From Denitrovibrio acetiphilus DSM 12809 (lineage in GTDB: Bacteria; Chrysiogenota; Deferribacteres; Deferribacterales; Geovibrionaceae): a DNA stretch of 64,000 bases. The notes under the pieces were generated by a model, which did not search any database, had not been told where the DNA came from, and saw only the letters and a list, made by a program, of their open reading frames with translations. Both the position numbers and the translations under genes were made by a program. The stretch lies in contig NC_013943.1 in NCBI RefSeq assembly GCF_000025725.1, positions 2,170,001 to 2,234,000 of the forward strand, given 5' to 3'. Positions 34,976 to 43,608 of this stretch are shown here, in pieces (the stretch's first letter is position 1; every line of letters begins with the position of its first letter).

Positions 34976-35497
34976 ATGCAAAACTTTGCTCTCCCCCTTA
35001 TCATCGGTTTTATATTTGGTTTTTTACTTCAGAAAACAGGACTCGGGCATTATGATAAAATCGTCAATCAATTCAGATTTAGAGATAATACGATGCTTAA
35101 GTTTGTGTTGGGAGCCTTAACGTCAGGCATGATGACCATAGCAATATTCAAATCTGCCGGACTGCTGTCACCGGTTTCTATGCCGGACACATACATACTT
35201 GGTAATGCATCAGGAGGGCTCATACTAGGTATCGGGATGGTTATAGCCGGAGCATGCCCAGGTACACTGATAGCAGGGATCGGACAGGGCAACATAGACT
35301 ATCTCATTCCAGGATTATTGGGGTTTCTCGCAGGAGGACTGCTCTTCGGATATCTGTTTAGTTTTTTTGCTGTCAACATAGCTACCGTAGCATTCTACAA
35401 AGGAATATCCATTACAGACATCACCAACCTAAACAACTACATATTTGCTTTTGCTATGCTTGCTGTGAGCGTTGCAGCTGCAAAATTATTACGTTAA
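34976..35497 (+). CDS. YeeE/YedE-family sulfur transporter, second half
   Basis: The 173-aa protein has about five transmembrane helices and the family motif AGACPGTLIAGIGQG, with a Cys that in TsuA lines the pathway, plus LGALTSGMM. It is the natural partner of the preceding gene, with which it would form a full-length transporter split over two polypeptides. AGGAGGACTTGAC precedes its ATG. The rhodanese-like gene follows 18 bases later. Confidence 0.87.
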   Translation: MQNFALPLIIGFIFGFLLQKTGLGHYDKIVNQFRFRDNTMLKFVLGALTSGMMTIAIFKSAGLLSPVSMPDTYILGNASGGLILGIGMVIAGACPGTLIAGIGQGNIDYLIPGLLGFLAGGLLFGYLFSFFAVNIATVAFYKGISITDITNLNNYIFAFAMLAVSVAAAKLLR

Positions 35498-35515
35498 CAA
35501 AAAAGGATAAAAAAC

Positions 35516-35962
35516 ATGCGTAAATACATAACTATTATACTTATTGCTGCAGCTCTCATTATGTCAGCAGAGTCAATACGAAAAAATGACATACAACCGC
35601 ATACCGATATTTCAGACAGAAACATCGAACCATCATACATAATTACAGCAGAGGAACTTTACGAACTAGATAAAACAAGGCGTGCTGTAATTATCGACAC
35701 AAGAAGATATCTGGAATACTCCATCACACATATCCCCGGCTCGTTAAGCATCCCTCTGAAATATCTGGGCAACAGACTCAGCATTCTTGCCGGAAAGGAT
35801 AATATAGTTCTAGTTTCAGTATCCGAGCAGGCCGAAGCGGAAGCCCTCTCAATTATCAGAGCAGAACATTCTGACATGAATATAAAACTACTGAAAGGTG
35901 GTATAAAAACCTGGATAAAACACAACTACCCAATCAGCATTAAAATGCCGCATGGATGCTGA
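35516..35962 (+). CDS. Periplasmic rhodanese-like protein lacking the active-site Cys
   Basis: The 148-aa protein has an N-terminal signal or anchor helix (about 1-20) and a rhodanese fold: ITAEELYELDKTRRAVIIDTRRYLEYSITHIPGSLSIPL and a C-terminal LKGGIKTWIKHNYPI. The catalytic loop, normally C-R-x-G, reads VSVSEQAEA, so the active-site Cys is Ser. The only Cys in the whole protein is the final residue (PHGC). It follows the split sulfur transporter, so a periplasmic sulfur-carrier role via the terminal Cys is possible, though a purely structural role is equally open. Confidence 0.82.
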   Translation: MRKYITIILIAAALIMSAESIRKNDIQPHTDISDRNIEPSYIITAEELYELDKTRRAVIIDTRRYLEYSITHIPGSLSIPLKYLGNRLSILAGKDNIVLVSVSEQAEAEALSIIRAEHSDMNIKLLKGGIKTWIKHNYPISIKMPHGC

Positions 35963-35970
35963 CATTTCTC

Positions 35971-37242
35971 TTAACAGTCAGCAAGGACGTCATAAAGATG
36001 ATCAATCTCTGCCTCAGTGTTATACAAACCAAAGCTTACCCTAACCATACCGGGTCTTTTGTCCTGAGAGAGTGAGGAGTATTTTACAACTTCGTCAGAA
36101 GATATATCGAGCAGTTTCTGGACATATGGCTGGGCACAGAAGCATCCGCTCCGGACATCGATACCGCCGTTAAAAGCAAGATGCGCTGCAAGTTCGCTGT
36201 GATGTATGCCGTAAATATTAAATGGGATAACACCAATATTAACAGCTTTATCGTATTGGTCGGAATATATGCATATGTTTTTGACTTCTGACAATCTTCT
36301 ATAGGCATATGCAGCAAGCTTTTGCTCATATTCGTGTACTTTGCCCATACCAATATCATTCAGAGTGCGCAAAGCAGCTCCGAGGGCAACTATTCCCATG
36401 ACATTAGGAGTACCTGCCTCATATTTTAACGGAATATCATGCCACACAACAGAATCATACGTAACAATGTCAGCAGTTCCTCCACCTGAAAGATCCGGGG
36501 GATTATTCTCAAACACATGTTTATTACCGATAAGAACGCCTGTCCCGAATGGAGCATAGAGCTTGTGCCCGGAAAAAGCCATATAGTCAATACGCCTGTC
36601 TGTTTCCGGAGGATTCATATTTACTCTCATATGTGGTGCAAGCTGTGCGGCATCCACTAATATTTCTGCTCCACACCTATGTGCTGTCACTGCTATTTCA
36701 TAGATTGGGTTAACATAGCCTGTGACATTGGATGCCCCAGTAACGGCTACAAGCCTTAAGTCTCCGGAATATAATCGGCACTTCTCCTCAAAATCGTTAA
36801 GATCAAGCCGCCCTGTTCTGTCAGTATTGATATAAACGACATTAAAATTACGCCGCCAGGGCAGATCATTTGAATGATGCTCCATCCCTGAAACCAGAAC
36901 TGTCTTCCGACCTGCCGAAGCCAAAATGTTTGAAAGTCTGTTAATGCTCTCAGTTGTATTTCTCGTGAAAAGCACAGTCTGGTCAGCCTTTGAGACGTTG
37001 AAGAAATCTGCAACATATTCCCTCACAGAATCAAACATCTCTGATGTTCTCTCCGCTTTCCTGCCAGCTCCTCTGTGAACAGATGAATAGCACAGGGCAA
37101 ACTCATTAACAGCCTCCATTACAGGCACAAAGGGCGGGGTTGTTGCAGCATTATCAAAATTAATATTGCAGAGTTCTGCCTCAGAATAGTTGTTTTTAAC
37201 TACAAGATTCTTATATTGTGTGTTGTCTGTATTTTTTATCAT
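35971..37242 (-). CDS. PLP-dependent cysteine desulfurase/selenocysteine lyase-type enzyme
   Basis: This 423-aa class V aminotransferase-fold protein has the PLP-Lys motif FSGHKLYAPFGTG, NFDNAATTPPF at the start, TTESINRL, ASNVTGYVNPI and VDAAQLAPH. The C-terminal VRSGCFCAQPYV provides the catalytic Cys in a short loop, as in group II (SufS-like) desulfurases. The protein is somewhat longer than SufS (about 406 aa). The gene is convergent with the rhodanese-like gene, 8 bases apart. It probably mobilises sulfur from cysteine, making this a sulfur-handling cluster. No suf or isc genes are adjacent. Confidence 0.88.
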   Translation of the reverse strand: MIKNTDNTQYKNLVVKNNYSEAELCNINFDNAATTPPFVPVMEAVNEFALCYSSVHRGAGRKAERTSEMFDSVREYVADFFNVSKADQTVLFTRNTTESINRLSNILASAGRKTVLVSGMEHHSNDLPWRRNFNVVYINTDRTGRLDLNDFEEKCRLYSGDLRLVAVTGASNVTGYVNPIYEIAVTAHRCGAEILVDAAQLAPHMRVNMNPPETDRRIDYMAFSGHKLYAPFGTGVLIGNKHVFENNPPDLSGGGTADIVTYDSVVWHDIPLKYEAGTPNVMGIVALGAALRTLNDIGMGKVHEYEQKLAAYAYRRLSEVKNICIYSDQYDKAVNIGVIPFNIYGIHHSELAAHLAFNGGIDVRSGCFCAQPYVQKLLDISSDEVVKYSSLSQDKRPGMVRVSFGLYNTEAEIDHLYDVLADC

Positions 37243-37503
37243 AATTCCTAATGTATCCGATTAATGTTCAAAAAAAAGGACCAGTATGTACATTGTACAG
37301 AGGTCTAAATATATAAAATAAGTTATAGTGAAATGCATCTAACAAAATGTTATCAATTTACTGATGCTGGATTATACATACAAAATAAGTAAAGATATTC
37401 TGCTTGGGCATGTTTATGCATCCGGCATGCAGGGCACCCCCTATACAACTGCAAAAGTATTTGATATAATTATAACTTAATTTATTACGCAGGATTAAAA
37501 ACT

Positions 37504-38199
37504 ATGGAAATAAAAAAACCGGTTAACAGAACTCTGTCTATTCAGGTTGCTGACGAACTGGAGAAACAGATTGCAGCAGGAAACTGGAAAGTCGGCAGTA
37601 AAATACCAAGTGAAACTGAGCTGATGGAGCTGTTTGGTATAAGCCGCAACACACTTCGGGAAGCGATACGCTTTCTCGTCATCTCTGGTGTCTTAAAAAC
37701 AAAACCGGGTAACGGAACATTTATCATTACTGAAAGTGTTTTTAATGCTTCTATCAAAAAAAGGATGGAACACGAAAGCCTCAACTACATTGTTGAGACA
37801 AGAACAATTCTCGAACCGAAGATAATTGAAATGGCAACCAGAAGAGGGTCTGATAAAGAGATCGGAGAGCTTCGTAAATTACACAACCAACTTATAAGCA
37901 ATTACGAAAACTCATGGGAAAACTATGTGGATGCGGACACCAAATTTCACCGCCACATAGCCAGAATGTGCCATAACCCTTTTTTAGAAGACCTGTACCG
38001 GGCTATTGCAGAGTATCTGCCAGAATACATCATTGAAAATTTTCAAAAGTTTTGCGACGAAAACCTTGACCTGTTTCTCCATAAAGACCTTATAGATGCA
38101 ATCGAAAATAGAAACACTGAAAGAGCTGTGGAGCTAACAGAGTATATGCTTGAGCTTGAGATGGATATGGTCGAAAATGCTCCACCGCATACATCATAG
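37504..38199 (+). CDS. FadR-family (GntR/FCD) transcriptional regulator
   Basis: The 231-aa regulator has an N-terminal GntR winged helix (PSETELMELFGISRNTLREAIRFLV, then the GNGTFI wing) and an all-helical FCD ligand-binding domain with the metal or ligand-binding His and Asp of FHRHIARMCHNPFLEDL. FCD proteins usually sense organic acids. Its stop codon TAG is also the first base run of repeat copy B. Nearby candidate targets are the antiporter and esterase genes downstream on the other strand. Confidence 0.92.
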   Translation: MEIKKPVNRTLSIQVADELEKQIAAGNWKVGSKIPSETELMELFGISRNTLREAIRFLVISGVLKTKPGNGTFIITESVFNASIKKRMEHESLNYIVETRTILEPKIIEMATRRGSDKEIGELRKLHNQLISNYENSWENYVDADTKFHRHIARMCHNPFLEDLYRAIAEYLPEYIIENFQKFCDENLDLFLHKDLIDAIENRNTERAVELTEYMLELEMDMVENAPPHTS

Positions 38200-38449
38200 A
38201 TTCTCACGGGTAAAACCGTAGCTTTATTGCTTCGCACGTGCCAAACAAACGAATTTACAACTTCTTTGTAACAGCTAGAGCATATGCAAAATACGTCACT
38301 GCGAAACCCGCAGGGCTGTGGCAGTCTCGGCACTCGTTAGTTAATCCTGAGCTTCGTCATTACATTCCCCGCAATGACTTATAAGCTCGAAAGCTGTGAT
38401 TAGCTCATTCACCCAGACATAAATGCGTGGTATATGTCTTCGACTGCAT
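38197..38449 (-). repeat. Dispersed intergenic repeat, copy B (full length)
   Basis: About 250 bp closely matches copy C at 42096-42328, with shared blocks TATTGCTTCGCACGTG, AGCATATRCAAAATACGTCAC, GCAGGGCTGTGGCAGTCTC and GCAATGACTTATAAGCTC. It contains a hairpin (CTGC..AGCCC-GCA-GGGCT..GCAG) and a second (GTCATT/AATGAC). It begins within the stop codon of the FadR-type gene and lies after the terminator of the antiporter gene. Confidence 0.85.
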
Positions 38450-38496
38450 AAAAAAGAGACCGGACACATAGTGCCCAGCCTCAATAATTAACCGGT
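38450..38496 (-). terminator. Terminator of the esterase-antiporter operon
   Basis: On the minus strand GGGCAC-TAT-GTGTCC (38476-38462) nested within ACCGG...CCGGT is followed by CTCTTTTTT (to 38451). This is a good intrinsic terminator just after the antiporter stop. Confidence 0.7.
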
Positions 38497-38510
38497 GCTC
38501 ATAATTTTTT

Positions 38511-39953
38511 TTAAACTTTAGCACCGTTTGCTTTTATCATTTCGCCGGCCGGACCTTCAAACACACGCCCCCATCCGGTAAGAACCGCAACAGTCAGCAC
38601 AAAAAACAGACAAACGGTATAAACCATCCCTTTTGAAACCTCTAATGCCGTAAGCGGTTCAACAAAATCATAACCCTGAGTAAGCTGGACAGTCAAAAAA
38701 ATGTAGCAGCTTATAAAAGGTATGCTCACAGGCAGAGAGTTTGAGAATCCGTCCAGAAGATTTGCTCTTCTATACGGATGAATATTCTTTTCTTTGCCTA
38801 TGCGGTTGAAAATAGGTCCCATCGTAAGTATTGCAGGGTCCTGCGCACCGCCCATAAAGGTTGTAACGACAGTCATAGTCATACCAAGCATAAATTCCGC
38901 ACCTCTGGAGGTATTTGCAAGTCTGCTGCTGAGCATTTTTTCAATGACAAAATCAATAGCCCCTGCTGATTTCATAACTCCCATGATACCAAACATGGAT
39001 ATGATCAATATAACCACCCCGACCATACCTTTGATACCTGAATATAGAAATCCGCCCGGAGTGCCATTTACAACGCTGAATACATCCTTCGGAGTCAGTA
39101 TGCCAAACAAAAGGGCTACAGCCGTTCCTACGGTAAGCCCCACTGTCATAGCCCTGAAGATATTGCGTGTTCTGATGGAGATGTAAAGGGCAAGAGCAAC
39201 AGGAGCAAGCATAATAAGGCTTTTAGCATTCATGCTTTTTGCCAGTAGCTCTTCGGCTCCTTCCCCCAGAGAATATCCACCTGCAATGAAGTAATATATT
39301 ACGATCGATATAACTGCACTGACAAGAGCATACTTCACTCTGGTTGACACACATCCGCCAATGTCTGCCGTTCCTTTCCGGTTTTTAAATTCCTGCGTTG
39401 ATGCCGACAGAATTGTCGTATCCGATATCGGAGCGACGTTATCACCAAAAATAGCCCCTGCAAGAATCAGCCCTGCCATTATCGAAGGCTCACACCCAAG
39501 AAGTATTGAAGCCGGATAAAAAATAGGAAATCCGGTAAACAATGCAGCAAAAGATGACCCTGTTGCAGTCGAGATTATACACGTTGCCACAAATACAAAT
39601 ACGGCAAACATCCCCCCGTGCAGATTGATGCTGTGAGCAAGCCAGACAAATCCGCTTGAAATGTCACACGCCTTGATCAATGCACCAAACATCCCTACAA
39701 CAAAAAGTATAACCAAAACCGATACCGAGATAGGGTCTGCAATCCCCTTTGCCACCGCTTCCCAGTATTCGTTAAAATCCTTGCACAAAATCCCGCCGAT
39801 CACCAGTCCCACAAATGCCAGCGTGGAGAGGGCGATGAAATCAATCCCCTTCCAGATGACAAATAGCGAAAGCACCCCTAAACAGAAGATGATCAATGGT
39901 ATAAAAGCTGAAAAGATTCCGCCGCGGAAAGCTAGTTTGCTAGTTTCCTCCAT
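38511..39953 (-). CDS. NhaC-family Na+/H+ antiporter
   Basis: The 480-aa polytopic membrane protein has about 12 helices and NhaC-family features: SATGSSFAALFTGFPIFYPAS, GAIFGDNVAPISDTTILSAS (a conserved GDNxxPxSDTT motif) and TFMGGAQDPAILTMGP. Such carriers exchange Na+ for H+, or malate/lactate in the MleN subset. AGGAGGTAGGGT precedes the ATG. It overlaps the esterase gene by 14 bases, so the two are co-translated. Confidence 0.9.
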   Translation of the reverse strand: MEETSKLAFRGGIFSAFIPLIIFCLGVLSLFVIWKGIDFIALSTLAFVGLVIGGILCKDFNEYWEAVAKGIADPISVSVLVILFVVGMFGALIKACDISSGFVWLAHSINLHGGMFAVFVFVATCIISTATGSSFAALFTGFPIFYPASILLGCEPSIMAGLILAGAIFGDNVAPISDTTILSASTQEFKNRKGTADIGGCVSTRVKYALVSAVISIVIYYFIAGGYSLGEGAEELLAKSMNAKSLIMLAPVALALYISIRTRNIFRAMTVGLTVGTAVALLFGILTPKDVFSVVNGTPGGFLYSGIKGMVGVVILIISMFGIMGVMKSAGAIDFVIEKMLSSRLANTSRGAEFMLGMTMTVVTTFMGGAQDPAILTMGPIFNRIGKEKNIHPYRRANLLDGFSNSLPVSIPFISCYIFLTVQLTQGYDFVEPLTALEVSKGMVYTVCLFFVLTVAVLTGWGRVFEGPAGEMIKANGAKV

Positions 39954-40821
39954 ACCCTACCTCCTTTCTGATTGCTTTATTAGAACTATCTTGTGAATCC
40001 TCATCTATGTCAAAGAAACCGATATAATCACGGATGCTCTCGTCCCAGAAACCCCATTCATGAGTGCCTTTCCACTCATGAAATTCATAGGACATTTTAA
40101 GCTCATCCAGCAGCCTGCAATACTCGCGGTTAACATCAAAAACAAAATCATTTGTTCCGCAAGTCATCAAAATTTCCGGCAGGCAGATTTTCCGGTCTCC
40201 GGCTTTTCTCGTCAGCGCAAACAGATCCTCACTGTCTCTATATTTCAAATCTTCCCCAAACGCCCCGACACACCCCTGACGCAGTTCTTTCATCAGTTCA
40301 TAATCCTCATCATAAACCTTCGGTCTGCCTGGATCTTTCCATTCAGACAACTCTTTCAGATGCTCACGACTTCCGATCATTAAAGCGCCGGAAAATGAAG
40401 CACACTTTCCAAACTGGTCAGGAAATTTCATAGCAAGCTTAAGAGCTCCGTACCCCCCCATAGACAACCCGGCAATGAAGTAGCGTTCTCTCTCGGTACT
40501 TACATGAAACATCTTACCTAATATTTCTTTGAGCTCTATGGAGAGATAAGAGGCGTAGTCGTGCCCGCAGCTCATATCTGCATACATACTCATGTCGGCT
40601 TCCGGCATTATAACAGTCAGGTTATTTTTTTGCGCGTATCTTTCGACAGCAGTGAAACGGCTCCAGTAGGTATGATTCCCACCAAGTCCGTGTAAAAGAA
40701 TTAATGTTCTGGAGGGCTTATCCACTAAAAAGCGATGATTGTCATCATGAGGCAGATATATATGAAGCGGTGTCATTTTACTTAAATGATAGGAATATAT
40801 ATCTCCTCTGAAAAATCCCAT
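39940..40821 (-). CDS. Esterase of the esterase D/tributyrin-esterase type
   Basis: The alpha/beta-hydrolase is 293 aa from ATG 40821, which has AGGAG 8 bases upstream; the longer reading needs a GTG directly against that site. Motifs are the oxyanion segment LILLHGLGGNHTYW, the nucleophile elbow GLSMGGYGALK (catalytic Ser), Asp in TCGTNDFVFD and His in WKGTHEWGFWDES. Size and motifs fit S-formylglutathione hydrolase/esterase D relatives and acetyl-ester esterases. There is no signal peptide, so it is cytoplasmic. Its overlap with an NhaC-type antiporter suggests that the antiporter deals with the acid or Na+ produced, or shares a substrate; this is inference. Confidence 0.87.
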   Translation of the reverse strand: MGFFRGDIYSYHLSKMTPLHIYLPHDDNHRFLVDKPSRTLILLHGLGGNHTYWSRFTAVERYAQKNNLTVIMPEADMSMYADMSCGHDYASYLSIELKEILGKMFHVSTERERYFIAGLSMGGYGALKLAMKFPDQFGKCASFSGALMIGSREHLKELSEWKDPGRPKVYDEDYELMKELRQGCVGAFGEDLKYRDSEDLFALTRKAGDRKICLPEILMTCGTNDFVFDVNREYCRLLDELKMSYEFHEWKGTHEWGFWDESIRDYIGFFDIDEDSQDSSNKAIRKEVGYGGN

Positions 40822-41071
40822 TTCCAACACTCCTAATGTATAAACATAGGATGTTTATACCGCGACTTTTATTTTTTGTCAAATTGAATATAATCCTCCA
40901 AAGACCTAAGAGACGAGTTTTCTCATATACATGAGTATTATATCAAAAGAAAACCAAATACATTTTCAAAACGTCACTATTTATATGTACTGCTGGGGTA
41001 AAACTAAATGCATACCAGTGCAGGTAACGTGAATATGTGATTTATTATTTAGATAGGAGGATGTTGACAGT

Positions 41072-41977
41072 CTACGACTTTGATATATTTTGGAACTTAA
41101 TATAAATATCCACAGGCTTTTCCGACGACTCTTCATCGCTTGCAGTTTCATTATAGAAGTGAAGTCTTAAATCAAAAACAGTTTTCTCATCACCGACAAT
41201 CCTGCCAGCATAAATTGTCTTATTGCTATGCAGCGCAAGCTCTCCATCCACATTCATCATTTTCTCTTTCTCAGGGTTCTTATCAGATTTTACCCTCATA
41301 CCAGAATCAGCCTTACCATACTCATGACATACAACATCATAACTGTCTTCTCTGAGTTCAAGCATGCGACAGGTGCCTGAAACTGTCATAGCAAACCCGG
41401 ACTCCAATTTAATCGGTATTGAATATTCCCACACAGCACCAGCCCCGACATCCTCTTGCGGTTTTCGCGGATATCTTTTGAGAACATCAAGGATGTCCTT
41501 TGACGAAAATGTATTAGCAATATCTTTCTTAGTTTTCACAATATCAGAGCAAAAGGAATAACCATCGGCATTAACAGTATACGAGAAACCTGCATTATCA
41601 GGGTCAAAGGTCTTTTTTATCTTTTCGCGAATCTGCTCGACATCAGCACCTTTACTGCTCAAAGCATTTACCTCTTTGACCTCCCCTACCACATGGTAAC
41701 TGCCGTCCTCCATCACCTTGTCCACCACAAGGTCTTCCACAAACTGAAGAGTAACAGAATAGAAAGCCTTAACATTAGTCTCATCATTTTCAGCAATCAG
41801 CGTTGAAACAGTTTCCTCTAAAACAGATGTCTCTTTATGCCCTTCTTCAAAGTCATTACTGAATAAAGGCTTTGGATCTGAACCTTTATACACAACCTTG
41901 ACCACATACCCATCATCAGCATGTAGGCTGACAGCACAAAAAAACACAAACAAAGAGACGATGATATTAATTCTCAT
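41072..41977 (-). CDS. Periplasmic protein of unknown function (DUF6263-like)
   Basis: ATG at 41977 has AGGG 7 bases upstream and gives 301 aa with a signal peptide (MRINIIVSLFVFFCAVSLHA, cleaved before DDG). The mature part appears beta-rich and repetitive: alternating hydrophobic strands such as YSVTLQFVEDLVVDKVMEDGSYHV and a WEYSIPIKL stretch. It contains two Cys residues (SFCSD and GTCRM, plus VVCHEY). The plan resembles uncharacterised secreted DUF6263-type proteins; this match is from memory and moderate. It is a single-gene unit with no informative neighbour. Confidence 0.65.
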   Translation of the reverse strand: MRINIIVSLFVFFCAVSLHADDGYVVKVVYKGSDPKPLFSNDFEEGHKETSVLEETVSTLIAENDETNVKAFYSVTLQFVEDLVVDKVMEDGSYHVVGEVKEVNALSSKGADVEQIREKIKKTFDPDNAGFSYTVNADGYSFCSDIVKTKKDIANTFSSKDILDVLKRYPRKPQEDVGAGAVWEYSIPIKLESGFAMTVSGTCRMLELREDSYDVVCHEYGKADSGMRVKSDKNPEKEKMMNVDGELALHSNKTIYAGRIVGDEKTVFDLRLHFYNETASDEESSEKPVDIYIKFQNISKS

Positions 41978-42095
41978 TATCACACCCTTCCGCTCATACT
42001 CTTATACTATCAACCCTTTGTCAACATTATTTAAACGATGCAACATAGAAAAGCAGATAGGTTACAGCATTGTCCGGATAAATGATTGCTGTAAT

Positions 42096-42328
42096 CTATT
42101 GCTTCGCACGTGCTTAACACACGAAGTTACAACTTCATTGTCACAGCTAGAGCATATACAAAATACGTCACTGCGAAGCCCGCAGGGCTGTGGCAGTCTC
42201 TGGACTCATTAGTTAATCCTGAGATTGCTTCGTGTCATTACATTCCTCGCAATGACTTATAAGCTCTAAAGCTGTGATTAGCTCATTCATCCACCCATAA
42301 ATGCGTGGTGTTCTGTCTTCGACCGCAT
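42096..42328 (-). repeat. Dispersed intergenic repeat, copy C (full length)
   Basis: About 230 bp is nearly colinear with copy B, with the same hairpins and the same position just after a minus-strand terminator. It contains CACTGCGAAGCCCGCAGGG and, further on, GAGATTGCTTCG and CATTCCTCGCAATGAC. These parts echo the widespread GTCATTGCGAGG/GAAGCAATCTC repeat seen in many bacterial genomes. Confidence 0.85.
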
Positions 42329-42360
42329 AAAAAACAGCGGACAGCAATCACTGCCCGCTG
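42329..42360 (-). terminator. Hairpin with T-run after repeat copy C
   Basis: CAGCGG (42335-42340) pairs with CCGCTG (42355-42360), extended by CAG/CTG across one mismatch. The minus strand has TTTTTT at 42334-42329. It lies about 220 bases beyond the stop of the Crp-type gene, so it could end that transcript. From 42361 to 42582 nothing further was recognised. Confidence 0.65.
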
Positions 42361-42582
42361 CATTTGTAAATAAAGCATTTGCTTGACTGTAAAATTCTCT
42401 TAACAATAACTTATCTATTTTGGTTATTTTCCTTTGCCAGTGAAGCCAGATTTGTATGGTATAAAAAATAATGTATTCACATCATTTACCCTGCCGGTAT
42501 CTTCATCTGCACCCGTTTAAGAGTGACAAGAATCTTCATTTTAATTATAAAATCTTATAACACATATTAAGATCAGGAATTC

Positions 42583-43335
42583 TTAACTTATCCTGTACAC
42601 TTTGCTATCGATAAAAACTGAGTCATTGCCATCAGAATCTTCCCAATCATATAAATTATCTAAAACATTCTTCCGTATAAAACGAACTTTTTTAACTTTT
42701 TTGTAGTTACCTTCTCTTTTCAATTCCAGCAAAAGTCTATTTACTGTTAGAGGAGTTGTATAGATAATCTGGGCTATCTCGCTATGGGTGAAATCAACGG
42801 GTAACCTGTACCAACCATTTTCAATACCCACCTCGAAGCGATTTATCAACCCTTTGAAAAAACAAAACATTCTATCCTTGGGAGTGCGGGCAACAATATT
42901 AGCAAATCCTTCCAGATCAGATTCAATGTCATACATCAAGCTGTAAATCATTTTCTTGTTAAAATCATTATTAGAAAACATATAGTCCCATGCGGTTTCA
43001 TGCGGAACCTCCAGAAAAACACAATCTCTAATTGCAGTCGCTGAAACGTTAGAAGTGCGGTCTGAAAGAAAAAAAGAATCACCGATCATTGAATTGTGAA
43101 AAATAACACTGATAGCTTTATCTTTAGTCGTTTTCTGCATAAGTATATTCTCACAATACTTACTCACTATTCCACTGACTATAAGGCTCAGGTATGGGTA
43201 AAATTCTTTACCTTTAAAAATCATCTCACCTTTCCGGTAATTCCTCAGCTTACCGTACTTCATGAAAAACTTTTTAACTGTCTGGTCAACAGCCGGTCTT
43301 ATCCACGGGACGCCATGGTAACGCAACCTCATCAT
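42583..43335 (-). CDS. Crp/Fnr-family transcriptional regulator
   Basis: The 250-aa protein has a cyclic-nucleotide-binding-type beta-roll (about 25-140, with FKGKEFYPYLSLIVSG and VIFHNSMIGDSFFLSDRTS), a dimer helix, then a winged helix (about 175-235) whose recognition helix reads HSEIAQIIYTTPLTVNRLLLELKREG. The four N-terminal Cys of FNR are absent (only isolated Cys residues occur), so it is not an oxygen-sensing FNR; the ligand is unknown. It is divergent from the flavoprotein-cytochrome-porin operon, and paired 19-bp sites lie in the shared upstream region. Confidence 0.9.
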   Translation of the reverse strand: MMRLRYHGVPWIRPAVDQTVKKFFMKYGKLRNYRKGEMIFKGKEFYPYLSLIVSGIVSKYCENILMQKTTKDKAISVIFHNSMIGDSFFLSDRTSNVSATAIRDCVFLEVPHETAWDYMFSNNDFNKKMIYSLMYDIESDLEGFANIVARTPKDRMFCFFKGLINRFEVGIENGWYRLPVDFTHSEIAQIIYTTPLTVNRLLLELKREGNYKKVKKVRFIRKNVLDNLYDWEDSDGNDSVFIDSKVYRIS

Positions 43336-43420
43336 AACCCCCTAAAGTAAATACCTCGTACTTGTTTCTTAATATTTTATAACATAAAACCGTCTCATTT
43401 TTTCGTGCAGAAAACTGAAG

Positions 43421-43493
43421 TATATATCACCGGATACATATAAGCACCACTGATAACACAAAAATTCAAAACTGTACATATCACTAGATACAT
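43421..43493 (+). promoter_or_regulatory. Paired 19-bp operator candidates for the Crp-type regulator
   Basis: The pattern TAYATATCACYRGATACAT occurs at 43421-43439 and 43475-43493, 54 bases apart (about five helical turns). Each copy contains the inverted core TATC-N4-GATA, the geometry of Crp/Fnr family sites. The nearer copy is centred about 61 bases before the predicted start of the reductase operon, a classic class I activator position. Confidence 0.6.
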
Positions 43494-43510
43494 CAACATC
43501 CACTTAAATT

Positions 43511-43538
43511 TTGAACCTTGAGTCAAACTTTGTAGGAT
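43511..43538 (+). promoter_or_regulatory. Promoter of the flavoprotein operon
   Basis: TTGAAC (43511-43516), 16 bases, TAGGAT (43533-43538). The predicted start near 43545 gives a roughly 60-base leader to the ATG at 43609. The -35 and -10 are both imperfect, as expected of an activator-dependent promoter. Confidence 0.45.
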
Positions 43539-43608
43539 AAAACAGGCGAACGAAACTGTTCAGCCGGAAGAACTCCTCACATGAGGAAACTATATCAAAG
43601 GAGTTATT

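Noticed and set aside
38255-38275. Sigma-54-like TTGGCACGTGCGAAGCA on the minus strand
   Set aside because: GG and GC spacing is right but the -12 element is AAGC, it lies inside repeat copy B and is not conserved in copy C, and no gene follows.
43511-43527. TTGA...TCAA resembling an FNR box before the flavoprotein operon
   Set aside because: The gap is 8 bases, not 6, and the element overlaps the -35; the TATC-N4-GATA sites fit better.
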